From Lachnospiraceae bacterium (GTDB taxonomy: Bacteria; Bacillota; Clostridia; Lachnospirales; Lachnospiraceae), in contig JAJQIE010000114.1 in the NCBI GenBank assembly GCA_021199395.1, forward strand, positions 1 through 13,733: a stretch of DNA of 13,733 nucleotides, read 5' to 3'. The notes below the pieces were generated by a model, which was not told the origin of the DNA, made no database searches, and saw only the letters and a list, made by a program, of their open reading frames with translations. How positions within the stretch are numbered: position 1 is the first letter of the stretch; each line of letters starts with the position of its first letter. This document shows positions 1 to 7,336 of this stretch, one piece after another. Position numbers and translations under genes: made by a program.

Positions 1-4
1 ATTC

Positions 5-63
5 ATGAGTGAGTGCGAAGCACACTTTTTTATGCACTCAGGTGAAGGGAATCCCCTGCTTCA
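5..63 (+). promoter_or_regulatory. Leader upstream of pheS with inverted repeats
   Basis: The short stretch before pheS contains TGAGTGC (10-16) pairing with GCACTCA (34-40). This is mutually exclusive with a small GTGC-GAA-GCAC hairpin (13-23) that is followed by six T residues. A second possible stem joins TGAAG (43-47) to CTTCA (59-63). The first hairpin plus T-run could be the terminator of an upstream gene, or part of an attenuator for pheS. I see no T-box consensus in the bases available, but the window starts too close to the gene to exclude a leader that begins further upstream. Confidence 0.25.
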
Positions 64-99
64 GCACAATTATCCAAAATAATGGAAAGGAAGAATACT

Positions 100-1119
100 A
101 TGAAAGACAAGTTACAGTCTATTAAAGAGGACGCACTTTCGCAGATTAAAGACGCGGAAATGCTGGATCGCCTGAATGAAGTGCGGGTAAGTTTTCTCGG
201 CAAAAAGGGGGAGCTCACTGCACTGTTAAAAAGCATGAAGGAGGTTCCTCCGGAAGAACGCCCGGCATTCGGACAGCTTGTGAATGAGACGCGTCAGCAG
301 ATTGAGACGGCGCTTGATGAGACAAAGAAAAAGCTGGAGCAGACGGCGATGGAGCGCAGGCTTGCAGAGGAGGTCATCGACGTGACGCTCCCGGCGAAGA
401 GAAACCATGTTGGACACCGCCATCCGAACACGATTGCGCGGGAGGAAGTGGAGCGCATATTTGTTGGCATGGGATACGAGGTCGTGGAAGGACCGGAGAT
501 CGAATATGACCTGTATAATTTCGAAAAGCTGAACATCCCGGCGGATCATCCGGCGAAGGATGAGCAGGATACTTTCTATATTAATAAGGATATTGTGCTC
601 CGCACCCAGACGTCTCCGGTGCAGGCTCGTGTGATGGAACAGGGGAAGCTGCCAATCCGGATGATTTCTCCGGGGCGCGTATTTCGATCCGATGAGGTGG
701 ACGCGACTCATTCACCGTCCTTCCATCAGATTGAAGGGCTTGTGGTAGACAAAAATATTACATTTGCCGATCTCAAGGGAACTCTGGCTGATTTCGCAAA
801 GGAACTGTTCGGGGAGGAGACAAAGACAAAGTTCCGCCCGCATCATTTCCCATTTACCGAGCCGAGTGCGGAGATGGATGTCTCCTGCTTCAAATGCGGA
901 GGCAAGGGCTGTCGGTTCTGCAAGGGCAGCGGCTGGATTGAGATTCTGGGCTGCGGTATGGTGCACCCGCATGTATTTGAGATGTGCGGCATCGACCCGG
1001 ATGTGTATACCGGATTTGCGTTCGGCGTTGGCCTGGAGCGAATCGCTCTTTTAAAATATGAGATTGATGACATGCGTCTGCTGTATGAAAACGATGTGCG
1101 GTTCCTGAAACAATTTTGA
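100..1119 (+). CDS. pheS: Phenylalanine--tRNA ligase alpha subunit
   Basis: Catalytic alpha subunit of the cytoplasmic (alpha-beta)2 phenylalanyl-tRNA synthetase, which charges tRNA-Phe with phenylalanine using ATP. The 339-aa length is normal for bacterial PheS. An N-terminal coiled-coil arm (about residues 1-85) binds tRNA. The class II core follows, with motif 2 (SPGRVFRSDEVDATHSPSFH, about 190-209) and motif 3 (GFAFGVGLERIALL, about 304-317). The cysteine-rich loop at about 263-279 (CFKCGGKGCRFC) and the following GCGMVHPHV are typical of Firmicutes PheS. I chose the ATG at 100, because GGAAAGG at 84-90 lies at good spacing and the protein then begins MKDKLQSI as in homologues. The in-frame ATG at 82 would place that site inside the gene. 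pheT follows only after a 315-bp structured spacer, whereas the two genes are usually nearly adjacent. Confidence 0.97.
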   Translation: MKDKLQSIKEDALSQIKDAEMLDRLNEVRVSFLGKKGELTALLKSMKEVPPEERPAFGQLVNETRQQIETALDETKKKLEQTAMERRLAEEVIDVTLPAKRNHVGHRHPNTIAREEVERIFVGMGYEVVEGPEIEYDLYNFEKLNIPADHPAKDEQDTFYINKDIVLRTQTSPVQARVMEQGKLPIRMISPGRVFRSDEVDATHSPSFHQIEGLVVDKNITFADLKGTLADFAKELFGEETKTKFRPHHFPFTEPSAEMDVSCFKCGGKGCRFCKGSGWIEILGCGMVHPHVFEMCGIDPDVYTGFAFGVGLERIALLKYEIDDMRLLYENDVRFLKQF

Positions 1120-1434
1120 AAACCAGTCCAGAACCAGCAGCAAAAGGATAAGACAGACCCTGCAGATTTATCAGCAGGGGGCTGGCTCATCCTTTTGGGA
1201 TGGGCGGGACGCCCATCAAGGCACAGACATAGGACGCCGTGAGGCGTCATAAGCCAGCGAAGCTGGCGGTCTGTGGCCTGCTGTTCTGGACCGAGAAAAA
1301 GACCAGCAGCAAAAGAGTAAGGCAGACATAGGAGGCTTTTCGGCATCATAAGCCAGCGAAGCTGGCGGTCTGTGGCCTGCTGTTCTGGACTGAGAAAAAG
1401 ACCAGCAGCAAAAGGATATAAGGAGATTTCTAAT
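1120..1434 (+). other. Structured pheS-pheT spacer
   Basis: This 315-bp non-coding interval is dense in inverted repeats. CAAAAGGAT (1141-1149) pairs with ATCCTTTTG (1189-1197) and encloses CCCTGC/GCAGGG (1158-1163/1174-1179). GATGGGCG-GGA-CGCCCATC lies at about 1199-1217. GACGCC-GTGA-GGCGTC lies at 1233-1248. GCCAGC-GAA-GCTGGC occurs at 1253-1267 and again 99 bp later. The word ACCAGCAGCAAAAG occurs three times (1133-1146, 1302-1315, 1401-1414), and near 1124-1142 there is an inverted copy of the CTGCTGTTCTGGAC block. No promoter is obvious, and the pheT ribosome binding site follows directly. It may be a folded mRNA processing or attenuation region, or a REP-like intergenic repeat cluster. 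The reverse frame that stays open across it has no recognisable protein. Confidence 0.7.
1224..1414. repeat. 99-bp tandem repeat, two copies
   Basis: Two copies lie at a period of exactly 99 bp: 1224-1315 and 1323-1414. The segment 1247-1291 matches 1346-1390 perfectly, then after one C/T difference 1293-1315 matches 1392-1414 perfectly. CAGACATAGGA is also shared (1224-1234 and 1323-1333). The only divergent block is 1235-1246 against 1334-1345, and in the first copy it forms part of a GACGCC/GGCGTC hairpin. Each unit contains the GCCAGC-GAA-GCTGGC hairpin and a CTGCTG...CAGCAG inverted pair. A recent tandem duplication of a structured unit is the simplest reading. Confidence 0.9.
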
Positions 1435-3867
1435 ATGAATACAACATTATCATGGATAAAAGCATATGTTCCGGATCTGGATGTGACCGCGCAGGAATAC
1501 ACGGACGCGATGACGCTTTCCGGAACAAAGGTGGAGGGTTATGTGGAGGCAAACCGCGATCTGGACAAGATCGTGATCGGCCAGATTACGCAGATCGAGC
1601 GGCATCCGGATGCGGATAAGCTGATCGTCTGCCAGGTAGATATCGGTGAGAAAACCATCCAGATCGTGACGGGAGCGCCGAATGTCCATGTCGGGGACAA
1701 GGTTCCGGTCGTACTGGACGGCGGCCGTGTAGCCGGGAATCACGATGGCAAAATGACTGAGGGCGGTATTCCGATTAAAAAAGGAAAGCTCAGGGGGATC
1801 GAGTCGAACGGCATGATGTGCTCCATTGAGGAGCTTGGCTCAACGAGAGAGCTGTATCCGGAAGCGCCGGAATATGGCATTTATATTTTCCCGGAGGACG
1901 CAGTGGTTGGTGCGGATGCAGTTCAGGCGCTTGGCCTGGATGATGTGACTTTTGAGTATGAGATAACGTCAAACCGCGTAGATTGCTTTTCTGTCATCGG
2001 TATCGCGCGGGAGGCGGCAGCGACGTTTGGAAAAGAATTCCATCCACCGGTCGTGACAGAGACGCCGAGCTGCGCCACGGACAGCAATGAGACGGCGGGG
2101 GACTATGTGAAGGTCACGGTTCAGGATTCGGAGCTCTGCCCGCGTTATACTGCGAGAATTGTAAAAAATATTAAGATTGCGCCCTCGCCCAAGTGGATGC
2201 AGCGTCGTCTGGCAGCCGCGGGTATCCGGCCGATCAACAACATTGTCGATATTACGAACTATGTGATGGAAGAATACGGCCAGCCAATGCATGCCTATGA
2301 TTATGACACGCTGGCAGGCCATGAGATCATCGTCCGTCGTGCCGCGAAGGGGGAGAAGTTTACGACCCTGGACGGCCAGGAGCGCACGATGAATGAGAAC
2401 GTTGTGATGATCTGTGACGGCGAGAAATCTGTCGGCATCGGCGGCATCATGGGCGGTGAGAATTCCATGATCACCGATGAAGTAAAGACAATGATGTTTG
2501 AGGCGGCTTGCTTCGACGGCACCAACATCCGTCTTTCCTCGAAGCGCATCGGCCTGCGCACAGATGCCTCCGCAAAATTTGAAAAGGGACTGGATCCGAA
2601 CAATGCGAAAGCGGCGATCGACCGCGCCTGCCAGCTTGTGGAGGAAATGGGAGCCGGCGAGGTGGTCAGCGGCATTGTTGATGTGTACAGCAGGATAAAA
2701 GAGCCGGTTCGCATCCCGTTTGAGCCGGAGAAAATCAACGCGCTGCTTGGCACGGATATTTCCGCGGAGCAGATGCTTGCATATTTCCGTAAAATTGATC
2801 TGGATTATGATGCGTCTGCAAACGAGGTAATCGCTCCCACCTTCCGCCACGATCTGTTCCGCACGGCGGATCTCGCGGAGGAGGTTGCCCGTTTCTATGG
2901 ATATGATAACATCCCGATGACGCTGCCGAGCGGCGAAGCGACAACCGGGAAGAAATCGTTTGATATCCGTGTGCGCGAGGTGGCGCAGGAGGTAGCGGAG
3001 TTCTGCGGCTTTTCACAGGGCATGACCTATTCCTTTGAAAGTCCTAAGGTATTTGACCGGCTTCGGCTTCCGGAGGATTCTCCGCTGCGTGAGGCGATCC
3101 GGATCTCCAATCCTCTCGGAGAGGATTACAGCATAATGAGGACGACCTCCCTGAACGGAATGCTGACGTCTCTCGGCTTTAACTACAGCCACCGCAATAA
3201 AAATGTGCGCCTGTATGAGCTTGGAAATATTTATCTTCCGAAAGCTTTGCCGCTGACAGAGCTGCCGGATGAGCGGATGCAGTTTACGCTTGGTATGTAC
3301 GGAGAGGGAGACTTCTTTGACATGAAAGGCGTGGTAGAAGAATTTTTAGAAAAGGCCGGGCTTTCCGGCAGGGTTACCTGTGAGCCCAAGTCCGACCGGC
3401 CGTATCTCCATCCGGGCCGTCAGGCTGATATTATCTATAATAAGAAAAAACTCGGCTTTCTGGGAGAAGTTCATCCGCTCGTAGCAAATGATTATGGAAT
3501 TGGCGAGAAAGCCTACATTGCTGTGCTGGATATGCCTTCCGTGACTGCCTTTGCTACCTTTGACCGCAAATACGCGGGTATCGCGCGTTACCCGGCAGTG
3601 ACCAGAGATATCAGTATGGTCGTTCCCAAGGATATCCTTGCCGGACAGATCGAGGCGATGATTCTTCAGCGAGGCGGGAAGATTCTGGAGGAATGTCATC
3701 TGTTTGATATTTATGAAGGCGTGCAGATCAGGCATGGATACAAATCCATGGCATATTCCATTGTTTTCCGGGCAAAAGACCGGACGCTCGCTGAAAATGA
3801 CGTCACAGCGGCAATGAAAAAAATCTGGAACGGCCTGGAATCCATGGGAATCGAGATTCGATCCTGA
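1435..3867 (+). CDS. pheT: Phenylalanine--tRNA ligase beta subunit
   Basis: Beta subunit of phenylalanyl-tRNA synthetase. It partners PheS, and its B3/B4 region edits mischarged Tyr-tRNA-Phe. The 810-aa length is usual for the long bacterial form. Domains in order: N-terminal domain with a tRNA-binding OB fold (about 40-150; ITQIERHPDADKL, GAPNVHVGDKVPVVLDGG), B3/B4 (about 215-395; NIVDITNYVMEEYGQPMHAYD), B5 (about 420-490), a catalytic-like core, and a C-terminal FDX-ACB anticodon-binding domain (about 715-810; ARYPAVTRDISMVVP). The ATG at 1435 has AAGGAG at 1420-1425 with good spacing. An open frame continues upstream into the spacer repeat but has no ribosome site. The stop codon overlaps the next start (TGATG), which suggests translational coupling to the phosphatase gene. 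Confidence 0.97.
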   Translation: MNTTLSWIKAYVPDLDVTAQEYTDAMTLSGTKVEGYVEANRDLDKIVIGQITQIERHPDADKLIVCQVDIGEKTIQIVTGAPNVHVGDKVPVVLDGGRVAGNHDGKMTEGGIPIKKGKLRGIESNGMMCSIEELGSTRELYPEAPEYGIYIFPEDAVVGADAVQALGLDDVTFEYEITSNRVDCFSVIGIAREAAATFGKEFHPPVVTETPSCATDSNETAGDYVKVTVQDSELCPRYTARIVKNIKIAPSPKWMQRRLAAAGIRPINNIVDITNYVMEEYGQPMHAYDYDTLAGHEIIVRRAAKGEKFTTLDGQERTMNENVVMICDGEKSVGIGGIMGGENSMITDEVKTMMFEAACFDGTNIRLSSKRIGLRTDASAKFEKGLDPNNAKAAIDRACQLVEEMGAGEVVSGIVDVYSRIKEPVRIPFEPEKINALLGTDISAEQMLAYFRKIDLDYDASANEVIAPTFRHDLFRTADLAEEVARFYGYDNIPMTLPSGEATTGKKSFDIRVREVAQEVAEFCGFSQGMTYSFESPKVFDRLRLPEDSPLREAIRISNPLGEDYSIMRTTSLNGMLTSLGFNYSHRNKNVRLYELGNIYLPKALPLTELPDERMQFTLGMYGEGDFFDMKGVVEEFLEKAGLSGRVTCEPKSDRPYLHPGRQADIIYNKKKLGFLGEVHPLVANDYGIGEKAYIAVLDMPSVTAFATFDRKYAGIARYPAVTRDISMVVPKDILAGQIEAMILQRGGKILEECHLFDIYEGVQIRHGYKSMAYSIVFRAKDRTLAENDVTAAMKKIWNGLESMGIEIRS

Positions 3868-4721
3868 TGAGTATGAGACTGTATATTATAAGACATGGAC
3901 AGACGGAGTGGAACAGCTCTTACCGTCTGCAGGGGCGGACAGATATCCCTCTGAATGAAAACGGCCGGGAGCTCGCAAAAAAAACCGGCGCGGCACTTCA
4001 GGGAATCTCCTTTACCTGCGCGTACACCAGCCCGCTTGTGAGAGCGCGCGAAACGGCAAGGCTGGTGCTTTCAGCCGCGGGCTGTGTTCCGGAACCGCCG
4101 GAGACAGATACAGGCCGCGATATGAAAAAGACATTACCACAGCCGAAAGCAATGGCTTCAGGTGAAAGACATGCGGCGGACAGCAGTGGGCAGGATCCCG
4201 CATCCAAACAGGCGGAACGGACAGGAGGCGCACGGAAAGCCGTGCGTCTCCTGGATGAGCTGCGACTGCAGGAAATCAGCTTTGGCGAGATGGAAGGCGA
4301 GAGGGTACGCGATAACAACGGCGTGCTCACAGATGAAAATTATATTCGCTTCTTTGGAAGTCCGGAGACATATATTCCTCCAAAGGGAGCGGAAAGCTTT
4401 GAGAGCCTTCTGGAAAGAACCGGTGATTTTCTGAAGGAATTAAAATCCGGAGAATTGCAGAAGAAGCTCATGGTTTCTCACGACAGGCCTCAGAATAAGC
4501 TGCTGCCTGTCCATTGCGAACCTGAGAATATTCTTATCTCCACGCATGGCGCTGCGTCGCGTGCGCTGCTGGCAAATATCAGCGGCTGCCCGTTGCGTGA
4601 TTTCTGGTGCGGCGGTGTTCCAAAGAACTGCGCTGTCACGATTGTGGATCTGGAAGATGGGGAATGGAAGATAAAGGAACGGGATAAGATCTATTATGAC
4701 AATGAAAACATCGGACTTTAA
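3867..4721 (+). CDS. Histidine phosphatase family protein with loop insertions
   Basis: Member of the phosphoglycerate mutase-like histidine phosphatase superfamily, cytoplasmic, substrate unknown. The N-terminal signature [11 protein letters not shown] supplies catalytic His10 in the RHG motif. [11 protein letters not shown] (about 55-65) adds phosphate-binding arginines, EISFGEMEG (about 136-144) a likely acidic proton donor, and STHG (225-228) the second catalytic His227. At 284 aa it is longer than the usual 190-220 aa. The excess lies in a hydrophilic insertion at about 73-123, rich in A, G, P, D, K and E, and in a shorter one at about 200-219. The start overlaps the pheT stop by one base; the ATG at 3873 is an alternative start. 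The 3' end overlaps queA. Annotation as alpha-ribazole phosphatase (CobC) or phosphoglycerate mutase would go beyond the evidence. Confidence 0.88.
   Translation: MSMRLYIIRHGQTEWNSSYRLQGRTDIPLNENGRELAKKTGAALQGISFTCAYTSPLVRARETARLVLSAAGCVPEPPETDTGRDMKKTLPQPKAMASGERHAADSSGQDPASKQAERTGGARKAVRLLDELRLQEISFGEMEGERVRDNNGVLTDENYIRFFGSPETYIPPKGAESFESLLERTGDFLKELKSGELQKKLMVSHDRPQNKLLPVHCEPENILISTHGAASRALLANISGCPLRDFWCGGVPKNCAVTIVDLEDGEWKIKERDKIYYDNENIGL
4222..4253 (+). repeat. Strong hairpin inside the phosphatase gene
   Basis: A 14-bp stem (4222-4235 with 4240-4253) closes on the tetraloop AAAG (4236-4239). All pairs are Watson-Crick except one G-T wobble at 4228/4247. It sits at the C-terminal border of the hydrophilic insertion, about residues 119-129. 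No T-run follows, so it is not a normal terminator. It may be a trace of how the insertion arose, or an mRNA structure. Confidence 0.75.
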
Positions 4722-5874
4722 ATTTGATCTGCCGCAGGAGCTGATTGCGCAGGATCCGCTGGAGGACCGTGCCTCCTCACGGCTTCTTGTACTGGATAAA
4801 AAGACGGGAGCGATTGAGCACCGTCATTTTTATAATATCACCGAATATCTGTATCCGGGGGATTGTCTGGTATTGAATAATACAAAGGTCATACCCGCGC
4901 GCCTGTACGGACATCGCGAATTGAAGCTGACGGAAAAGACGGCAGGACGAACCGCATCCGGCGCTGATCCGACCGTACCGGATGCAGGGACGGCATCGGC
5001 TGGCGCAGTGCCAAAGCAGGGCGCTTTGATTGAGGTTCTTCTATTGAAACGTAGGGCGGACAACGTCTGGGAGACGCTTGTGCGCCCTGGCAAAAAAGCA
5101 AGGCCGGGTACGAAAATTATCTTTGGGGACGGGCTTCTGACCGGAGAAGTGATCGACGTGGTGGAAGAAGGCAACCGCCTGATCCGATTTACCTACGAAG
5201 GCATATTTGAGGAAATTCTGGATCAGCTGGGGCAGATGCCGCTCCCACCATATATCACACATGAATTGAAGGATAAAAACCGCTATCAGACGGTCTATGC
5301 AAAATATGACGGCTCCGCTGCGGCACCGACCGCAGGTCTTCACTTTACACCGGAACTTTTGGATAAGGTTCGCGCGATGGGCGTCCGAATCGCTGAGGTA
5401 ACTCTGCATGTAGGACTGGGGACCTTCCGCCCGGTCAAGGTCGAGGATGTAACACAGCATCATATGCACTCGGAGTTTTATCAGATCGATGAGGAAGCTG
5501 CGGGCATAATCCGCGAGACAAAGCAAAATGGCGGCAGAGTGATCTGCGTCGGTACAACAAGCTGCCGCACGATCGAATCCGCCGCGCAGCGCTTTGACGG
5601 AGACATTCGGGCCTGCAGCGGGTGGACGGATATTTTTATTTATCCGGGCTATGAGTTCCGGGTGCTGGATGCGCTGATTACCAATTTTCATCTTCCGGAG
5701 TCCACGCTGCTGATGCTTGTGTCCGCGCTTGCCGGGCGGGAGAAGGTTCTGGAAGCTTATCGGATTGCGGTGGAAGAGAAGTACCGCTTTTTCAGCTTTG
5801 GTGATGCGATGTTTATTACAACCGTGACGTCAGAAAATTCTTTACATCAAAGCGGCAGCATGTTAAACTCATAA
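4702..5874 (+). CDS. queA: tRNA preQ1(34) S-adenosylmethionine ribosyltransferase-isomerase
   Basis: QueA transfers and isomerises the ribosyl part of S-adenosylmethionine onto preQ1 at position 34 of tRNAs with GUN anticodons, making epoxyqueuosine in the cytoplasm. Family hallmarks: [16 protein letters not shown] near the N-terminus, [16 protein letters not shown] (about 53-68), [81 protein letters not shown] and [10 protein letters not shown]. It is 390 aa against about 342 in Bacillus. The excess is an insertion at about residues 72-106, between ARLYG and IEVLLLKR, rich in T, A, G and P, plus a short C-terminal tail after the family end. I prefer the ATG at 4702 (MKTSDF) by family N-terminus. 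The ATG at 4696 adds two residues and fits the weak GGGATAAG site slightly better. It overlaps the phosphatase gene by 20-26 bp. Confidence 0.96.
   Translation: MKTSDFKFDLPQELIAQDPLEDRASSRLLVLDKKTGAIEHRHFYNITEYLYPGDCLVLNNTKVIPARLYGHRELKLTEKTAGRTASGADPTVPDAGTASAGAVPKQGALIEVLLLKRRADNVWETLVRPGKKARPGTKIIFGDGLLTGEVIDVVEEGNRLIRFTYEGIFEEILDQLGQMPLPPYITHELKDKNRYQTVYAKYDGSAAAPTAGLHFTPELLDKVRAMGVRIAEVTLHVGLGTFRPVKVEDVTQHHMHSEFYQIDEEAAGIIRETKQNGGRVICVGTTSCRTIESAAQRFDGDIRACSGWTDIFIYPGYEFRVLDALITNFHLPESTLLMLVSALAGREKVLEAYRIAVEEKYRFFSFGDAMFITTVTSENSLHQSGSMLNS
4954..4985. repeat. Perfect 8-bp inverted repeat within the queA insertion
   Basis: GCATCCGG (4954-4961) and CCGGATGC (4978-4985) are perfect inverted copies around a 16-base loop. 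They lie entirely inside the extra GC-rich segment that distinguishes this QueA from the ordinary form. Confidence 0.7.
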
Positions 5875-5930
5875 CAGACTGAATGAGTCCGTGGCGGACA
5901 ATGACAAGAGGTAGTGATAAGGAGAAAAGC

Positions 5931-6227
5931 ATGGGCAAGGATATACATACGGAGGCAGTGGATGCGCTATTTGAGGCGATTCTCTGTCTGAAGGATAAGG
6001 AAGAATGTTACCGTTTTTTTGAAGATGTATGCACGATAAATGAGCTCCTGTCACTTTCTCAGCGATTTGAGGTTGCCCGTATGCTTAAAGAGAACATGAC
6101 GTATCTGGAGATCGCGGAGACAACCGGCGCTTCCACAGCGACCATCAGCCGTGTGAATCGGTCGCTGAATTATGGAAACGACGGATATGAAATGGTACTG
6201 GAAAGGATGAAAAGCCTGAAAAAATGA
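5931..6227 (+). CDS. yerC: YerC/YecD family TrpR-related regulator
   Basis: Small (98 aa), predominantly helical DNA-binding protein of the YerC/YecD family, related to the Trp repressor. The DNA-binding helix-turn-helix is about residues 57-75 (TYLEIAETTGASTATISRVN), followed by the family ending RSLNYGNDGYEMVLERM. The regulon and ligand of this family are poorly known, so none is assigned. The start at 5931 has AAGGAG (5919-5924) six bases upstream. A longer open frame from 5883 lacks a ribosome site. It lies 56 bp after queA in the same direction with no clear terminator between, so it is probably co-transcribed. It converges with the DUF1836 gene across only 19 bp. Confidence 0.92.
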   Translation: MGKDIHTEAVDALFEAILCLKDKEECYRFFEDVCTINELLSLSQRFEVARMLKENMTYLEIAETTGASTATISRVNRSLNYGNDGYEMVLERMKSLKK

Positions 6228-6246
6228 ACCTGCTTTGTGCTTTTGC

Positions 6247-6840
6247 TTATTCTGTCTTTTCGATGCTGTCTATCAGCCGTTCAATTACCTGCTTTTTGAG
6301 ATAGATGTCGAAGCTCAGCATACAGATAAACGAAAAAATCTGCAGGGACTCCTGATCTTCTTTTGGGCAGTCCGCAAATGAATTGGAGGCGGTATGCCAG
6401 GTCTCCATAATATCATGGCAGACAGTGCTGATCCAGTCTTCACTCAACTCGTAGGTTTCTGCGTAGATGTCTTCAATAGAGATCGGATTTTCTGTCTGGA
6501 AAAATTTCTCCATGATCGGATCCAGAATCGCCCGGATATCGGTCAGCGACAGAAAATCCTTAAAATAATAAATATAAATCAGAAGAAGCAGATGCTCTTT
6601 CGTATAGCGTTTTTTCGTTGGATGAGGCAGAAGCTTTTTCTTTGTATAGTTATTGATCATTGTTTTCGTCAGGATCTTGTCTTCCTCATAGCGCCGGGTA
6701 CCTTTAAGATGCTCGTCCATAAAGGTTGTGACCTGATCCATATACAGGTCAATATCCGGGATTTCGCCCGGACGGATGTGGTGCGTATTGGAAATTTTCC
6801 GCAGAATATCGGTTAATAGCTTTGTAGTATTTTGATTCAT
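6247..6840 (-). CDS. DUF1836 domain-containing putative regulator
   Basis: A 197-aa soluble protein resembling the DUF1836 family, common in Clostridia and of unknown function. Residues about 57-110 (LTKTMINNYTKKKLLPHP, then KRYTKEHLLLLIYIYYFKD) look like a MerR-type winged helix-turn-helix: a helix ending in NNYTKKKLL, a wing with a KRYTKEH turn, then a long helix. The remainder is helical and rich in charged residues, and may be a dimerisation or sensing part. The ATG has GAGGT on the same strand (bases 6848-6852) at 7-nt spacing. It is transcribed away from the 76-aa gene, sharing the 146-bp region 6841-6986. The family name is from recall of its sequence pattern. A DNA-binding role is inferred. 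Confidence 0.8.
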   Translation of the reverse strand: MNQNTTKLLTDILRKISNTHHIRPGEIPDIDLYMDQVTTFMDEHLKGTRRYEEDKILTKTMINNYTKKKLLPHPTKKRYTKEHLLLLIYIYYFKDFLSLTDIRAILDPIMEKFFQTENPISIEDIYAETYELSEDWISTVCHDIMETWHTASNSFADCPKEDQESLQIFSFICMLSFDIYLKKQVIERLIDSIEKTE

Positions 6841-6986
6841 TTAAATTACCTCGTAAAAGATAAAATTGCAGCACAATCCGCACGATCAGCTATTTCATTT
6901 TACTGCTGCTCGGAACTGGTCAGATACATTATATAGTTTTGGAAACCGGATGACAAGGAAAATATATATAAAATGAAAGGACTGCC

Positions 6987-7217
6987 ATGAGAACGATGGA
7001 GTTTAAAATGGAGCGGGAAGGCCTTGTAAAGCCAGGAGACAGAGTTCATGTATCCGAAGGTGTGTTGCCCCTGAGCTGGTATTATACGATTGAACCGGCG
7101 ATAGCGATGTCGGCTAATTATACGAATCGTGAACGGCTTCAGACGCGGGAAGGCGTGGTTACGGAGGTTCGGACGGATGAGAGCGGGTACACGGTAGTTG
7201 CGGAATTTGAAAAATAG
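6987..7217 (+). CDS. Small hypothetical protein (76 aa)
   Basis: I do not recognise this protein. It has no signal peptide or membrane helix and is mostly polar. [20 protein letters not shown], then [20 protein letters not shown], suggests a small beta-barrel resembling KOW/SH3-like folds that bind nucleic acid or partner proteins; this is a guess from the alternating pattern. AAAGGA (6976-6981) lies five bases before the ATG. A possible promoter is TTGGAA (6939-6944) with TATATA (6963-6968) at 18-bp spacing, which would give a very short leader. It stands between a divergent DUF1836 gene and pcrA, and an intergenic inverted repeat separates it from pcrA. Confidence 0.7.
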   Translation: MRTMEFKMEREGLVKPGDRVHVSEGVLPLSWYYTIEPAIAMSANYTNRERLQTREGVVTEVRTDESGYTVVAEFEK

Positions 7218-7259
7218 AACCGGAGCCCCAATTTTCCTTTTTGTATGGAATATTATTTT

Positions 7260-7296
7260 TATAGTAAACGACAAAAATAATTTGCCGTTTACTATA
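7260..7296. repeat. Intergenic inverted repeat upstream of pcrA
   Basis: TATAGTAAACG (7260-7270) is repeated in perfect inverted form as CGTTTACTATA (7286-7296). After one mismatch the pairing continues inward as CAAA/TTTG, so the stem is about 15 bp with a small A/T loop. It lies between the 76-aa gene and pcrA. There is no T-run right after the stem, so it is a poor classic terminator. It could be an operator, a processed mRNA hairpin or a dispersed palindromic repeat. Confidence 0.8.
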
Positions 7297-7336
7297 GCTT
7301 CCTGAAACTGTAAATCAAAGAAAGAGGAATACATAG

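Noticed and set aside
1..99. T-box riboswitch for pheS
   Set aside because: No T-box consensus or antiterminator fold visible in the available leader; only simple inverted repeats.
1224..1414. Possible CRISPR array
   Set aside because: Only two units with a 99-bp period and no short repeat-spacer alternation; no cas genes in the window.
843..1502. Reverse open frame with an internal amino-acid repeat across the pheS-pheT spacer
   Set aside because: The repeat is just the 99-bp DNA duplication translated; the frame overlaps the ends of pheS and pheT and shows no protein-like features.
1969..2850. Long reverse-strand open frame (293 codons) inside pheT
   Set aside because: It is antisense to a clear PheT, has no recognisable motif or ribosome site, and reflects the codon composition of the sense gene.
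5041..5691. Reverse open frame of 216 codons inside queA
   Set aside because: Fully antisense to conserved QueA motifs; no start signals.
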